DNA of 23,082 bases from JANRIZ01 sp033764445 (GTDB lineage Bacteria; Verrucomicrobiota; Verrucomicrobiia; JAWXBN01), in contig JANRIZ010000090.1 of NCBI GenBank assembly GCA_033764445.1, forward strand, positions 1 through 23,082. Reading direction: 5' to 3'. Position 1 is the first letter of the stretch. The number at the start of each line of letters is the position of its first letter. Position numbers and translations under genes: made by a program. The notes under the pieces were generated by a model that saw only the letters and a list, made by a program, of their open reading frames with translations, was not told the DNA's origin and did no database searches. This document shows positions 15,753 through 23,082 of this stretch, piece after piece.

Positions 15753-16604
15753 TCAAGATGTCGCGGGTCGCAAGGGGGACCGGAGCCGCGCCAGCAGTCC
15801 ATGTCGGGGAGCCAACAGGAGCGCGAACAGAAAAATCAGGGCCTGGACCAGCACAATGCACGCCCCCATGGACCCGTCGATGAAAAAACTGATGTAGGCC
15901 CCGCCCACCCCGGAACACACGGCACTGGCGGAGGCGATGACGAGCATGCGTTCAAACCGGTCGGTCAACAGATAGGCGGTGCAGCCAGGGGTGATGAGCA
16001 TCGAGATGACAAGAAGTATGCCCACCGTCTGCAGGGAGGTGACGATCGTCGTCGAAAGCAGGGCCAGCAGCAGATAATACAGACCCCGGGTCTGGATTCC
16101 CACACTCAGGGCGTGGGCGGGATCAAAACAATACAGCAGCAAGTCCCTCCGCAGGGCGAGGATGACCGCCAATGTGCCTCCGCCCAGCCAGAGTGTCTGC
16201 CTGAGGCCCGCGTCGGTGATCCCCAGCAGGTGACCGAAGAGGATGTGGTTCAGGTGCAGATCCGTCTCGACCTTTGTGAAAAGGACCAGCCCCAGGGCAA
16301 AGAGCCCCGTAAAGACAATCCCCAGCACCGTATCCTCCTTGACCCGGCTGTTTTCGCGGATGTAGCCCGTGGCCACCGCACAGAGCAGTCCCGTGGCAAA
16401 GGCCCCCACCGCCAGCGGAAGACCGGCCATGTAGGCAATGACAATCCCCGGAAACACCGCATGGGAAATGGCGTCCCCCATCAGCGACCAGCCCTTGAGC
16501 ACCAGGAAACACGACAGAAACGCACACACCGCCCCGACCATTCCCGCCGCCAGCATGGCCTGCTGCATGAATTCGAGTTGGAAGGGGGCCAGCAGGGGGC
16601 TCAT
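15753..16604 (-). CDS. mntD: Manganese (or iron/zinc) ABC transporter permease, second subunit
   Basis: 283 residues of the ABC-3 permease family with about eight or nine membrane helices. Family motifs: VLKGWSLMGDAISHAVFPG (~38-56), RENSRVKEDTVLGIVFTGLFALG, LLLYCFDPAHALSVG, and TPGCTAYLLTDRFERML near the C-terminus, ending APRHGLLARLR. It pairs with the neighbouring permease to form the inner-membrane channel for the metal delivered by MntA. The start ATG at 16602-16604 overlaps the preceding stop as ATGA, and GGAGG lies ten bases upstream inside the neighbour gene. It is a paralogue of mntC, from a tandem duplication. Mn is preferred because of the adjacent MntR and the E/D ligand set in MntA. 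Confidence 0.9.
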   Translation of the reverse strand: MSPLLAPFQLEFMQQAMLAAGMVGAVCAFLSCFLVLKGWSLMGDAISHAVFPGIVIAYMAGLPLAVGAFATGLLCAVATGYIRENSRVKEDTVLGIVFTGLFALGLVLFTKVETDLHLNHILFGHLLGITDAGLRQTLWLGGGTLAVILALRRDLLLYCFDPAHALSVGIQTRGLYYLLLALLSTTIVTSLQTVGILLVISMLITPGCTAYLLTDRFERMLVIASASAVCSGVGGAYISFFIDGSMGACIVLVQALIFLFALLLAPRHGLLARLRSPLRPATS

Positions 16605-17464
16605 GGGTTCTGCACCTCCCGGAGTGGGGCGGAATTTCTGGTGCGGGCCCTCAGCCCGTGCCGGGGGGCAAAAACAAAGACCCCCAGAAAGACGAGGGTC
16701 AGCAACACCACGATGCACCCGCCCGTCGAGCCGTTGAGGAAGTAACTCGCATACGCCCCCACACACGAGCAGCTCACCCCGATCCCGCAGGCAATCCCGA
16801 GCATTTTGTCGAAACGATCCGTCAGGAGATAGGCCGTCGCCCCCGGAGTCACCAGCATGGCGATGACCAGACAGGCACCGACAGTCTGCAACGCGGCCAC
16901 GGCTGTCGCCGCGATGAGGACAAGCAGGGTTGCATGCAGGAGGATCACATTCAGCCCGAGACTGCGGGCATGGTCGGCGTCAAAACAGTACAGGAGCAAA
17001 TCCCGCCACCGGCAGCCGATGACTGACAGGGTCACCGCGGCAATCAGGAGGACCTGGAGGGTGTCGGCCCCCGAAATTCCCAGCACGTTTCCAAGGATGA
17101 TGCTTTTCAGATTCACGGAGGTCGGGTGGAGGGAAATCAAAAGCAGGCCCAGGGCAAAAAAACTCGTGAACACAATCCCCATGATGGCGTCCTCCTTGAG
17201 CCGGGTATGGGAATTGATGAAGATCATCCCCGCCGCCGCCAGGATCCCCGCCACAAACGCCCCCAGTGCAAAGGGAATCCCCACGATGTAGGCAATCGCC
17301 ACCCCCGGGACGATCGCATGGGAAAGTGCGTCCCCCATCAGCGACCAGCCCTTGAGAATCATGTAGCAGGACAGAAAGGAGCAGATCCCGCCGATCAGGG
17401 CGCTGACCACCATGGCCTTCTGCATGTACTCGTACTGAAAGGGAATCAGCAGGGTCTCAAACAT
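16601..17464 (-). CDS. mntC: Manganese (or iron/zinc) ABC transporter permease, first subunit
   Basis: 287 residues, ABC-3 permease family. It shares its core with mntD: ILKGWSLMGDALSHAIVPG, NSHTRLKEDAIMGIVFTSFFALG, LLLYCFDADHARSLG, TPGATAYLLTDRFDKML and the closing APRHGLRARTR. About eight membrane helices are apparent. It forms the transmembrane pathway with mntD, powered by mntB. The start ATG 17462-17464 overlaps the mntB stop by 8 bp, with GGGAGAAGG just upstream as a possible Shine-Dalgarno; frames extending upstream to 17542 only add sequence that overlaps mntB. Two different permease genes per operon is the TroCD/SitCD/MntCD arrangement. Confidence 0.9.
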   Translation of the reverse strand: MFETLLIPFQYEYMQKAMVVSALIGGICSFLSCYMILKGWSLMGDALSHAIVPGVAIAYIVGIPFALGAFVAGILAAAGMIFINSHTRLKEDAIMGIVFTSFFALGLLLISLHPTSVNLKSIILGNVLGISGADTLQVLLIAAVTLSVIGCRWRDLLLYCFDADHARSLGLNVILLHATLLVLIAATAVAALQTVGACLVIAMLVTPGATAYLLTDRFDKMLGIACGIGVSCSCVGAYASYFLNGSTGGCIVVLLTLVFLGVFVFAPRHGLRARTRNSAPLREVQNP

Positions 17465-18344
17465 CGCCTTCTCCCCCCGCCTGCCCCCCTTTTTTGTATT
17501 CAAGATGCCCCCCGCGTCCCAGGACGACCGGACGCTCGTCATCGGTGAGCAGGGTCACCGCCCGGCCATCGGTGTCGTCAACCGTCGACTCGGCAAACCT
17601 GAAATGGCGCAGGACCCCGCCAAAGGCCCGGGAAAGATTTTCCTCGGTGAATACCCGCGAGGTCCTGCCGAAGGCCAGAAGGGTTCTGTTGATGAGGGCC
17701 ACCTGGTCGCAAAAATCGGGCACCATGCCAAGGTTGTGGGTGGAGACAAGCACAATATGCCCCTCCAACCGCAGCCGGGCCAGGAGCTCGATGATGGCCG
17801 ACTCCGTCCCGACATCCACCCCTGTAAAGGGTTCATCCAGCAGCATGATCCTTCCCTGCTGGGCCAGGGCCCGGGCCAGAAACACCCGTTTTTTCTGCCC
17901 GCCCGAAAGTTCCCCGATCTGGCGGTCGCGGTACCCGAAGAGATCGACCCGTTCGAGGCTCTCCCGGACGATCCGTCTGTCCTCGGCGGTGGGGATCCGC
18001 AAAAAATTCATCCGCCCGTACCGCCCCATCATCACCACATCCCACACACTGACCGGAAAGGTCCAGTCCACCTCCTCGGTCTGCGGCACATAGGCCACCC
18101 AGTTGAGTTTGCGCACCTCCCGGACGGGACGGCCCCCGATCAGAACCCTCCCCTGGTCGGGCTTGAGAAAACCCATAATCGCCTTGAAGAGTGTGGATTT
18201 GCCGCTGCCGTTGACCCCCACCAGGGCGCAGATGGTCCCCGCTTCGAGTGTCAAGCTGATGTCCTCGATGGCCCGGTGCCGGTTCTGGTAGGCCACGGTG
18301 ACCCCTTCCACCTGGATACGTGGGGCGGACATCTCCGTGGTCAT
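17457..18344 (-). CDS. mntB: Manganese ABC transporter ATP-binding protein
   Basis: 295 residues. Walker A GVNGSGKST (~43-51), Q-loop YVPQTEEVDWTFPVSVWDVV (the VDWxFP after the Q-loop is typical of metal-type ABC-3 transporters), signature LSGGQKKR, Walker B MLLDEPFTGVD and H-loop STHNLG are all present. It hydrolyses ATP on the cytoplasmic side to drive import through MntC/MntD. The C-terminal ~50 residues (after RAFGGVLRHF) extend beyond the usual domain and are rich in Gly and charge near the end, overlapping the start of mntC. The start ATG at 18342-18344 overlaps the mntA stop as ATGA. Confidence 0.93.
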   Translation of the reverse strand: MTTEMSAPRIQVEGVTVAYQNRHRAIEDISLTLEAGTICALVGVNGSGKSTLFKAIMGFLKPDQGRVLIGGRPVREVRKLNWVAYVPQTEEVDWTFPVSVWDVVMMGRYGRMNFLRIPTAEDRRIVRESLERVDLFGYRDRQIGELSGGQKKRVFLARALAQQGRIMLLDEPFTGVDVGTESAIIELLARLRLEGHIVLVSTHNLGMVPDFCDQVALINRTLLAFGRTSRVFTEENLSRAFGGVLRHFRFAESTVDDTDGRAVTLLTDDERPVVLGRGGHLEYKKGGQAGGEGDV

Positions 18345-19282
18345 GGCTTCTTGACTCCGGAAAACCCCTTCAGGATCGTATCGGCATTGTATTCCAAAAG
18401 TTTCAGATACGTGGGGGCCGGTCCCCGGAAACTGGTCAGGGAATCCACGTACAGCACACCGCCGTAACGCGCCCCGGTTTCACGGGCCACCTGCTGCATG
18501 GGTTTGTCGCTGATCGTACTCTCGGAAAAAACCACCGGGATTTTGTTTTGACGGACCGTATCAATGACCTTCTGCACCTGCTGCGGGGTTCCCTCCTCAT
18601 CGGCATTGACCGGCCACAGGGAAAGCTCCTTCATCCCGTAGTTGCGGATGAGGTAGGAAAAGGCCCCCTCACTGCTCACCAGCCAGCGCTGATCGGCGGG
18701 GATGGATTCAAGTTTTTTGCGGACCGGATCATCCACGGCCTTGATTTTGGCGGTGTAGGCGGCGGCATTGGCGTTGTAGGTCTTTTCATTGGCCGGGTCG
18801 AGTGCCACAAGGGCTTTGCGGATGTTCTCGACATAAATGACCGCATTGGCCGGGGACATCCATGAATGGGGATTGGGTTTGCCCGTGTACGGACCCTCGG
18901 CAATGCTGATGGGGACAATCCCCTCGGAAAGAACCGCACCGGGGACATTTTTGACCTTGCCCATAAACTTCTCAAACCACCGTTCCAACCCCATGCCGTT
19001 CCAGAGGATCAGGTCCGCCGACTGCGCCTTGACGATGTCCTGCGGGGTGGGTTCGTATTCATGGATTTCCGCCCCGGGCTTGGTGATCGATTCGACAACC
19101 GCCGCCTCCCCCGCCACATTTTGCGCCATGTCCTGGATGATCGTGAAGGTCGTCAGGATGCGCTTGGGTTTGGCCGACGGCCCCGCCGCCTCGAGGGTGG
19201 AAGCCAGGATCAGGAAAATGCCAGCCAGAAGGGCCCCCGCCCCCCCGAGCCGCCGACGATTGAGGAAGAGTGTTGAAATCAT
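18341..19282 (-). CDS. mntA: Periplasmic Mn(II)/Fe(II) substrate-binding protein (cluster 9/A-I family)
   Basis: 313 residues. The N-terminus is basic (LNRRRLGG) with a hydrophobic core and ALxA-type end (STLEAAG), a signal peptide without lipobox Cys, so freely periplasmic. Metal ligands expected for the PsaA/SitA/MntC type are all seen: His ~74 (EIHEYEPTP), His ~139 (NPHSWMSP), Glu ~205 (SSEGAFSYL) and Asp ~259 (FSESTISDKP). The two-His, Glu, Asp set and absence of a His-rich loop favour Mn or Fe over Zn. I chose the ATG at 19280-19282; upstream in-frame ATGs would run through the palindromic operator and spoil the signal peptide. It is the first gene of the mntABCD operon, divergent from mntR. 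Confidence 0.92.
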   Translation of the reverse strand: MISTLFLNRRRLGGAGALLAGIFLILASTLEAAGPSAKPKRILTTFTIIQDMAQNVAGEAAVVESITKPGAEIHEYEPTPQDIVKAQSADLILWNGMGLERWFEKFMGKVKNVPGAVLSEGIVPISIAEGPYTGKPNPHSWMSPANAVIYVENIRKALVALDPANEKTYNANAAAYTAKIKAVDDPVRKKLESIPADQRWLVSSEGAFSYLIRNYGMKELSLWPVNADEEGTPQQVQKVIDTVRQNKIPVVFSESTISDKPMQQVARETGARYGGVLYVDSLTSFRGPAPTYLKLLEYNADTILKGFSGVKKP

Positions 19283-19303
19283 GCCCAGTTCATCCCAGAG
19301 ATC

Positions 19304-19325
19304 ATTGTTAGTGTCAACTAACAAT
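19304..19325. promoter_or_regulatory. 22-bp palindrome, probable MntR operator for mntABCD and mntR
   Basis: ATTGTTAGT (19304-19312) and ACTAACAAT (19317-19325) are perfect inverted 9-bp arms around GTCA, 22 bp in all. It lies between the divergent mntA and mntR genes, 21 bp before the mntA start. On the minus strand its centre includes TTGACA (19317 to 19312), an ideal -35 hexamer, so bound regulator would block RNA polymerase. Size and symmetry fit DtxR/MntR-family sites. The -10 is weak (GATGAA at 17-bp spacing). Confidence 0.75.
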
Positions 19326-19385
19326 TTCATGTCGCCCGACACTTTTTCATCGATTTTCACCGTCCCGGCGCTACCCTCTCCCCCC

Positions 19386-19805
19386 ATGTCCGAATCCCAC
19401 CACAAACTCAGCACAAGCAATGAGGACTACCTCGAACGCATCCATGAACTCATCGAGGACAAGGGATATGCGCGGGTCTCGGACATTGCCACCTCCCTGT
19501 CGCTGAGCCGGCCCAGTGTCTCGGCCATGGTCCAGCGCCTGGCCCGGGGCGGATTCCTGACGTATGAGAAATACCGGGGACTGACCCTCACCGAAAAGGG
19601 CCGCAAGATCGCGTTGCGTGTCAAATACCGTCACATCATTCTCGCGGAATTCCTGACACTGCTTGGGCTTGATCTGGATGTGGTTCTGCGGGATGTCGAG
19701 GGCATGGAACACCATATCAGCTCCGAAACCCTGGACCGGATCGAGCGGGTGGTCCGTCACTGGAAAAAAAATCCGCGGGACCTCAGAAAAATCCTCAGTC
19801 CGTAG
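19386..19805 (+). CDS. mntR: Mn(II)-responsive transcriptional regulator MntR (DtxR family)
   Basis: 139 residues, very like Bacillus subtilis MntR in length and sequence. The winged helix-turn-helix spans ~24-70 (GYARVSDIATSLSLSRPSVSAMVQ, then LTYEKYRGLTLTEKG). All residues matching the six MntR metal ligands are present: D14, E17, H83, E105, E108 and H109 (NEDYLE, YRH, DVEGMEHH). The dimerization helices follow; there is no SH3-like third domain, as expected for MntR rather than DtxR/IdeR. With Mn(II) bound it should repress the divergent mntABCD operon through the 22-bp palindrome, and possibly itself. The start ATG is preceded by CCCCCC and has no Shine-Dalgarno. Confidence 0.95.
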   Translation: MSESHHKLSTSNEDYLERIHELIEDKGYARVSDIATSLSLSRPSVSAMVQRLARGGFLTYEKYRGLTLTEKGRKIALRVKYRHIILAEFLTLLGLDLDVVLRDVEGMEHHISSETLDRIERVVRHWKKNPRDLRKILSP

Positions 19806-19812
19806 GACACCG

Positions 19813-19832
19813 GGCCGGGCGGAGTCCCGGCC
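19813..19832. terminator. GC-rich hairpin between convergent mntR and ubiB
   Basis: GGCCGGG (19813-19819) pairs with CCCGGCC (19826-19832) around a 6-nt loop, 7 perfect G:C pairs, in the 37-bp convergent gap. No U-tract follows on either strand. It is a likely shared 3' end element, judged by position and stem strength. Confidence 0.45.
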
Positions 19833-19842
19833 ATCCCCGGAC

Positions 19843-21546
19843 TCACAATCCGCCGTGGCGCATGGTGGAAATGATGATGCGCAGGGTCATGTACAAACCC
19901 AGCAGCAATCCCAGCACACCCACCACGGGAACCCCCATGAAAACCGGGGGCATTTTGGCCAGAATCAAAATACTCGAGGCCAGAAGGATGGAGGCGGCCA
20001 GAATCGCATCGGTCAGACGGTTGGCAATATGGTTGAGCGTGGTGCGGATCGGGTCAAATCCCTCGGGATTCACCCGATGTTCAATGGGGACGGTGAATTT
20101 GCCCGCACGGATTTTGGCCACCAATTCCCGGAATTCGCCGGGGAGAAATTCCAGGACCCCCACGAATTCCGACAGACTCTTCATGAGGGTTTTCCCCATG
20201 CGCCGCGGATCAAATTTTCCCGCCATGATGGCCGTGGCATAGGGTTGACCGAGTTTGACGAAATTCAGATCCGGGTTGAGCTTCACCCCCACGGCCTCCA
20301 CCTGTGTGAGGGCCTTGATCCCAAGATAGAAACCCGGTTTCATCCTGAGATGGTGTTTCATCAGCAGGTCCAACAACCGCTCCAGCACAAACCCGATTTT
20401 CAAATCCTTGAGCGGCTTGTCCAGATGGCTTTCACTGAATTCCTCGATATCGGTCTGCAATTCCTTCCAGTGCTCCACATAACCCTCCTCCGACATCCCC
20501 AGCACGGAGCCCAGGACGATATCCGATTGTTTCGTGGCAAGACCCATGACCAGCGAGGCAATGTTCTCGCGGAAGGGCAGGGAGAGTTTTCCCATCATCC
20601 CGTAGTCGTACAGACCCACCACAGCGCCGGGGAGTACGGTCATGTTGCCCGGATGCGGGTCGCCGTGAAAAAAGCCGAATTCGAACACCTGTGAAAAAAT
20701 CAACTGTGACACCTTTTCGGAAAGGGCCACCGGTTCGATGCCGGCCTTTTTCAGCGCTTCCACGTCATCAATGCGGGTCCCGGAGAAAAACTCCATGGTC
20801 AGGACCCGTTCGGTTGAACACTCTGGGAAAACCTCGGGCACGCGGATATCCGGGTTGGATTTGAACTGTTCCCGGAAGCGTTCCATATGCTGGGCTTCGA
20901 TCGTGAAATCGATCTCCTTCAAAAGGCTGGTGGCAAATTCGTTGACGATGCCGACCGGATTGAGGACAGCCATCTCCGGAACATTCCGCTCCACGAGGTA
21001 GGCCAGGCGTTTGAGAATGGAAAGGTCCATCTCGATTTTGGCCTGGATATCGGGCCGCTGGACCTTCACCGCCACGGTCTGACCACTTTTGAGAACCGCC
21101 CGATGAACCTGGGCAATGGAGGCGCCGCCGATGGGCTTTTCCTCAAAACTCCTGAAAAGCTTGTCAATGGGGTGTCCCAGCTCCCGCTCGATGATTTCCC
21201 GGGCCAGCTTGGCATCAAAGGGCGGAACCTGATCCTGTAAAAGACACAACTCGTGGTAAAACTCCTCATTGATCAGGTCACGGCGGCTGCTGAGGATCTG
21301 ACCCAGTTTCACGAAGGTCGGCCCCAGTTCCTGCAGGGCCAGCCTCAGCCGTTCGGGCATGCTTTTGTTGTAGAAGGCGGCCGTGTTGTCCGCCGCAAAA
21401 TGGTCGTGGATGTCGAGGAGTCCCTGCAAATGGACCAGACGGAGCGCATCCCCGAATCCGTATTTGAAAAGCACCTCAAGGATTTCACGGTAACGAGGCA
21501 GCCGTTCGTAAATTCCCGCCGCTGTTTTGAAGGTATCCACGATCAT
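19843..21546 (-). CDS. ubiB: UbiB/ABC1/AarF-family atypical kinase
   Basis: 567 residues. UbiB-family landmarks are in order: the N-terminal KxGQ element FVKLGQILSSRRDL (~79-92), the Ala/Gly-rich loop PIGGASIAQVH (~138-148), the nucleotide-binding Lys in VAVKVQRP (~161), the catalytic HGDPHPGN, and YDYGMMG in place of the usual DFG-like motif. Two membrane helices at the C-terminus (ILAASILLASSILIL and GVLGLLLGLYMTLRIII) anchor it to the membrane. Members have ATPase activity and support quinone biosynthesis or lipid handling. The ATG at 21544-21546 was chosen because longer reads enter the gene upstream. Whether the cell makes ubiquinone or menaquinone cannot be told here, so the ubiB name is by family. 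It is preceded by 64 bp from the transporter gene on the same strand. Confidence 0.9.
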   Translation of the reverse strand: MIVDTFKTAAGIYERLPRYREILEVLFKYGFGDALRLVHLQGLLDIHDHFAADNTAAFYNKSMPERLRLALQELGPTFVKLGQILSSRRDLINEEFYHELCLLQDQVPPFDAKLAREIIERELGHPIDKLFRSFEEKPIGGASIAQVHRAVLKSGQTVAVKVQRPDIQAKIEMDLSILKRLAYLVERNVPEMAVLNPVGIVNEFATSLLKEIDFTIEAQHMERFREQFKSNPDIRVPEVFPECSTERVLTMEFFSGTRIDDVEALKKAGIEPVALSEKVSQLIFSQVFEFGFFHGDPHPGNMTVLPGAVVGLYDYGMMGKLSLPFRENIASLVMGLATKQSDIVLGSVLGMSEEGYVEHWKELQTDIEEFSESHLDKPLKDLKIGFVLERLLDLLMKHHLRMKPGFYLGIKALTQVEAVGVKLNPDLNFVKLGQPYATAIMAGKFDPRRMGKTLMKSLSEFVGVLEFLPGEFRELVAKIRAGKFTVPIEHRVNPEGFDPIRTTLNHIANRLTDAILAASILLASSILILAKMPPVFMGVPVVGVLGLLLGLYMTLRIIISTMRHGGL

Positions 21547-21610
21547 AGGGCCACCAACCAAGCACACTGCGGCGGTTTTGTGAATCTTTCTTGCCCGGCG
21601 ACGTTTTTCA

Positions 21611-23082
21611 TCAACCCACAGTGCGAGTGTCGGTGCGAAGCTTCCGCTCGGTCCAACGGGCGAGCCAGACAAAGGGCAGCCCCAGAATCAGATAAAAGGC
21701 GGCGGTCAGCAGTCCGATCCCGAGGTAATCATAATACGTGGTCGCCAATTGCTGGTACACCTTGGTCAACTCAATGACCGTGATCACCGAGACGAGCGAG
21801 GAATCCTTGAGCAGTGAAATGAAATCATTGGTCACCGGCGGCAGGACAATGCGGAAAGCCTGCGGCACGATCACATGGCGGATCGTCTGGAGCTGGGTCA
21901 TGCCCAACGCCAGTGCGGCCTCGGTCTGACCCCGTGGAATGGCATTGATCCCGGCCCGGTAATTTTCCGCCTCGTAGGCGGCGTAGTTGAGTCCCAACCC
22001 CAGTATGCCGGCAATCAGAGGGGACAACTCAATCCCCACGTGGGGTAACCCATAAAAAATGAGCAGGAGCTGGATCAGCAGCGGGGTGCCGCGGACCAGT
22101 TCAATGTAGAGGGTCGCCCCCCAGGCCAGCGGAGGGGGTCCGTACACCCTCACCAGGGCCAGGGCAAATCCCGCGGCGATGGCCAGGACCATCGCCAGCA
22201 GGGAAATAAACAGGGTCATCAGCGAGGCCTGAGCCAGCAGCGGCAGAAATCCGACGTATCGGAGCCATTGCTCCTTCCAGGTCAATCGACCCTTGTTCTG
22301 CGTGTGGACTTCGTAGGCAGAGGGTGGTGTGATCGAAGGGGACATATCCCCGGTCTCGGCGGACATGACCGGCGTCCACAGATTCCACCGGTCCAAAATG
22401 CGGCGAAGTTCCCCGGAGCGTTTCATTTCCCGCAAGGCACCATTGACAGATTGGCGGAGTGCCTCGTTCCCCCTGCGGAAGACGATCCCATATTCGATCC
22501 GACCGATCAGGGGCCCGGATTTTTCAAGTTTTCCAAAATGCGGAAGGCAAAAGATCGCCACGGGTGCATCGATGAGAACCCCGTCAATCCGTCCCAGTTG
22601 GAGATCGGTCAGGGCGTTGATTTCCGTGTCATAACCTCTCACATCAATATTCCCCTGTTGCCGCATCAGTCTCGCCGCCTCGGATTCGCGCAGTGTGCCG
22701 ATGGCCTTTCCCCGGGCGGATGCGAGTGTTGTCAGGGCCGTCGTCCCCTTGCGGACGACAAATTGCAGACCTGTCACATAATACGGCTCCGAAAAGTCCA
22801 CCGCCTCGCGATGTTCGGGGGTGATCTCCAAACCGCACAGGGCCATGTCGTAGAGCTGACGGTTGACGCCCGGGATCAGGGAATCCCATTCGTTATGCCG
22901 GGGACGCTGTTTTAATCCGAGGTGGTGGGCCAGTCCCGCGACAAGCTCCACCTCAAAACCGACCAGTTCTCCCCCACCCTGCGGCGTGAATGCAAAAGGG
23001 ACCGCCCCCTGCATATCCGTCCCCCATTGGAGGACGCCCTTTTCCAGGGTCACAGGCGGGGGCAATTTCTCCGCAGACAGGG
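21611..23082 (-). CDS. Fused amino-acid ABC transporter substrate-binding and permease protein (5' end beyond the window)
   Basis: About 490 codons are visible; the frame stays open to the right edge, so the start and most of the signal peptide are missing. The first ~230 residues are a family 3 solute-binding domain (GVLQWGTDMQGAVPFAF, GFEVELVAGLAHHLG, MALCGLEITPEHREAVDFSEPYY, then GTLRESEAARLM). After a linker (~235-270) a His/Glu/Gln-type permease domain follows with about five helices and the EAA loop EAALALGMTQLQTIRHVIVPQA, which contacts the ATPase. It likely imports a polar amino acid, holding the binding domain on the membrane. Such fusions, as in GlnPQ-like systems, are known. No ATPase gene is in the window; it may lie to the right or be shared. 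Confidence 0.92.
   Translation of the reverse strand, partial: LSAEKLPPPVTLEKGVLQWGTDMQGAVPFAFTPQGGGELVGFEVELVAGLAHHLGLKQRPRHNEWDSLIPGVNRQLYDMALCGLEITPEHREAVDFSEPYYVTGLQFVVRKGTTALTTLASARGKAIGTLRESEAARLMRQQGNIDVRGYDTEINALTDLQLGRIDGVLIDAPVAIFCLPHFGKLEKSGPLIGRIEYGIVFRRGNEALRQSVNGALREMKRSGELRRILDRWNLWTPVMSAETGDMSPSITPPSAYEVHTQNKGRLTWKEQWLRYVGFLPLLAQASLMTLFISLLAMVLAIAAGFALALVRVYGPPPLAWGATLYIELVRGTPLLIQLLLIFYGLPHVGIELSPLIAGILGLGLNYAAYEAENYRAGINAIPRGQTEAALALGMTQLQTIRHVIVPQAFRIVLPPVTNDFISLLKDSSLVSVITVIELTKVYQQLATTYYDYLGIGLLTAAFYLILGLPFVWLARWTERKLRTDTRTVG

Noticed and set aside
1..23082. tRNA, rRNA, CRISPR, insertion sequences, integrases or phage genes
   Set aside because: None seen: no cloverleaf-like segments, repeat-spacer arrays, transposase motifs or long direct repeats. 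The intergenic gaps are all under 200 bp.

Overview
The window is about 23 kb of GC-rich bacterial chromosome, almost fully coding, with no RNA gene, CRISPR array, insertion sequence or prophage visible. The cell is Gram-negative: it has a TonB/ExbB/ExbD energy-transduction set, a lipoprotein and periplasmic binding proteins. My best guess is Verrucomicrobiota or a related PVC lineage. This rests on gene content, on the style of the small lipoprotein and on weak or absent Shine-Dalgarno sequences, and it is an inference.

Layout. From 1 to 4989 a leftward cluster encodes (in transcription order) a UvrD/PcrA-type helicase, a divergent GH57 protein, a small lipoprotein and a LOG-family protein cut by the left edge. 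From 5140 to 6954 one rightward gene encodes a TrhO-like tRNA hydroxylation protein fused to an RluA-type pseudouridine synthase. From 7029 to 8111 is a leftward long-chain polyprenyl diphosphate synthase. From 8282 to 12119 a rightward operon encodes a TonB-like protein, ExbB, ExbD, peptide deformylase and a DUF1189-like membrane protein. From 12186 to 14932 run leftward ribD, ftsY and a secreted NPCBM-like protein. From 15048 to 19282 is a leftward manganese ABC transporter operon (mntABCD) followed by an unknown two-pass membrane protein. Its regulator mntR (19386-19805) is divergent, and a near-ideal 22-bp palindrome lies between them. From 19843 to the right edge are leftward ubiB and a fused substrate-binding/permease amino-acid transporter whose start lies outside the window.

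How the genes work together. mntR, the palindrome and mntABCD form a complete Mn(II)-sensing and import module. TonB-like, ExbB and ExbD form one proton-driven energizing complex. The other genes are mostly housekeeping: tRNA/rRNA modification, protein maturation and targeting, riboflavin and isoprenoid synthesis.

Most notable points: the TrhO-RluA fusion; the GH57 protein that keeps its nucleophile but has lost the HxHQP motif and the acid/base Asp; the operator overlapping a -35-like hexamer; a strong C bias just before the start codons; and GC-rich hairpins without a U-tract at all three convergent gene ends.
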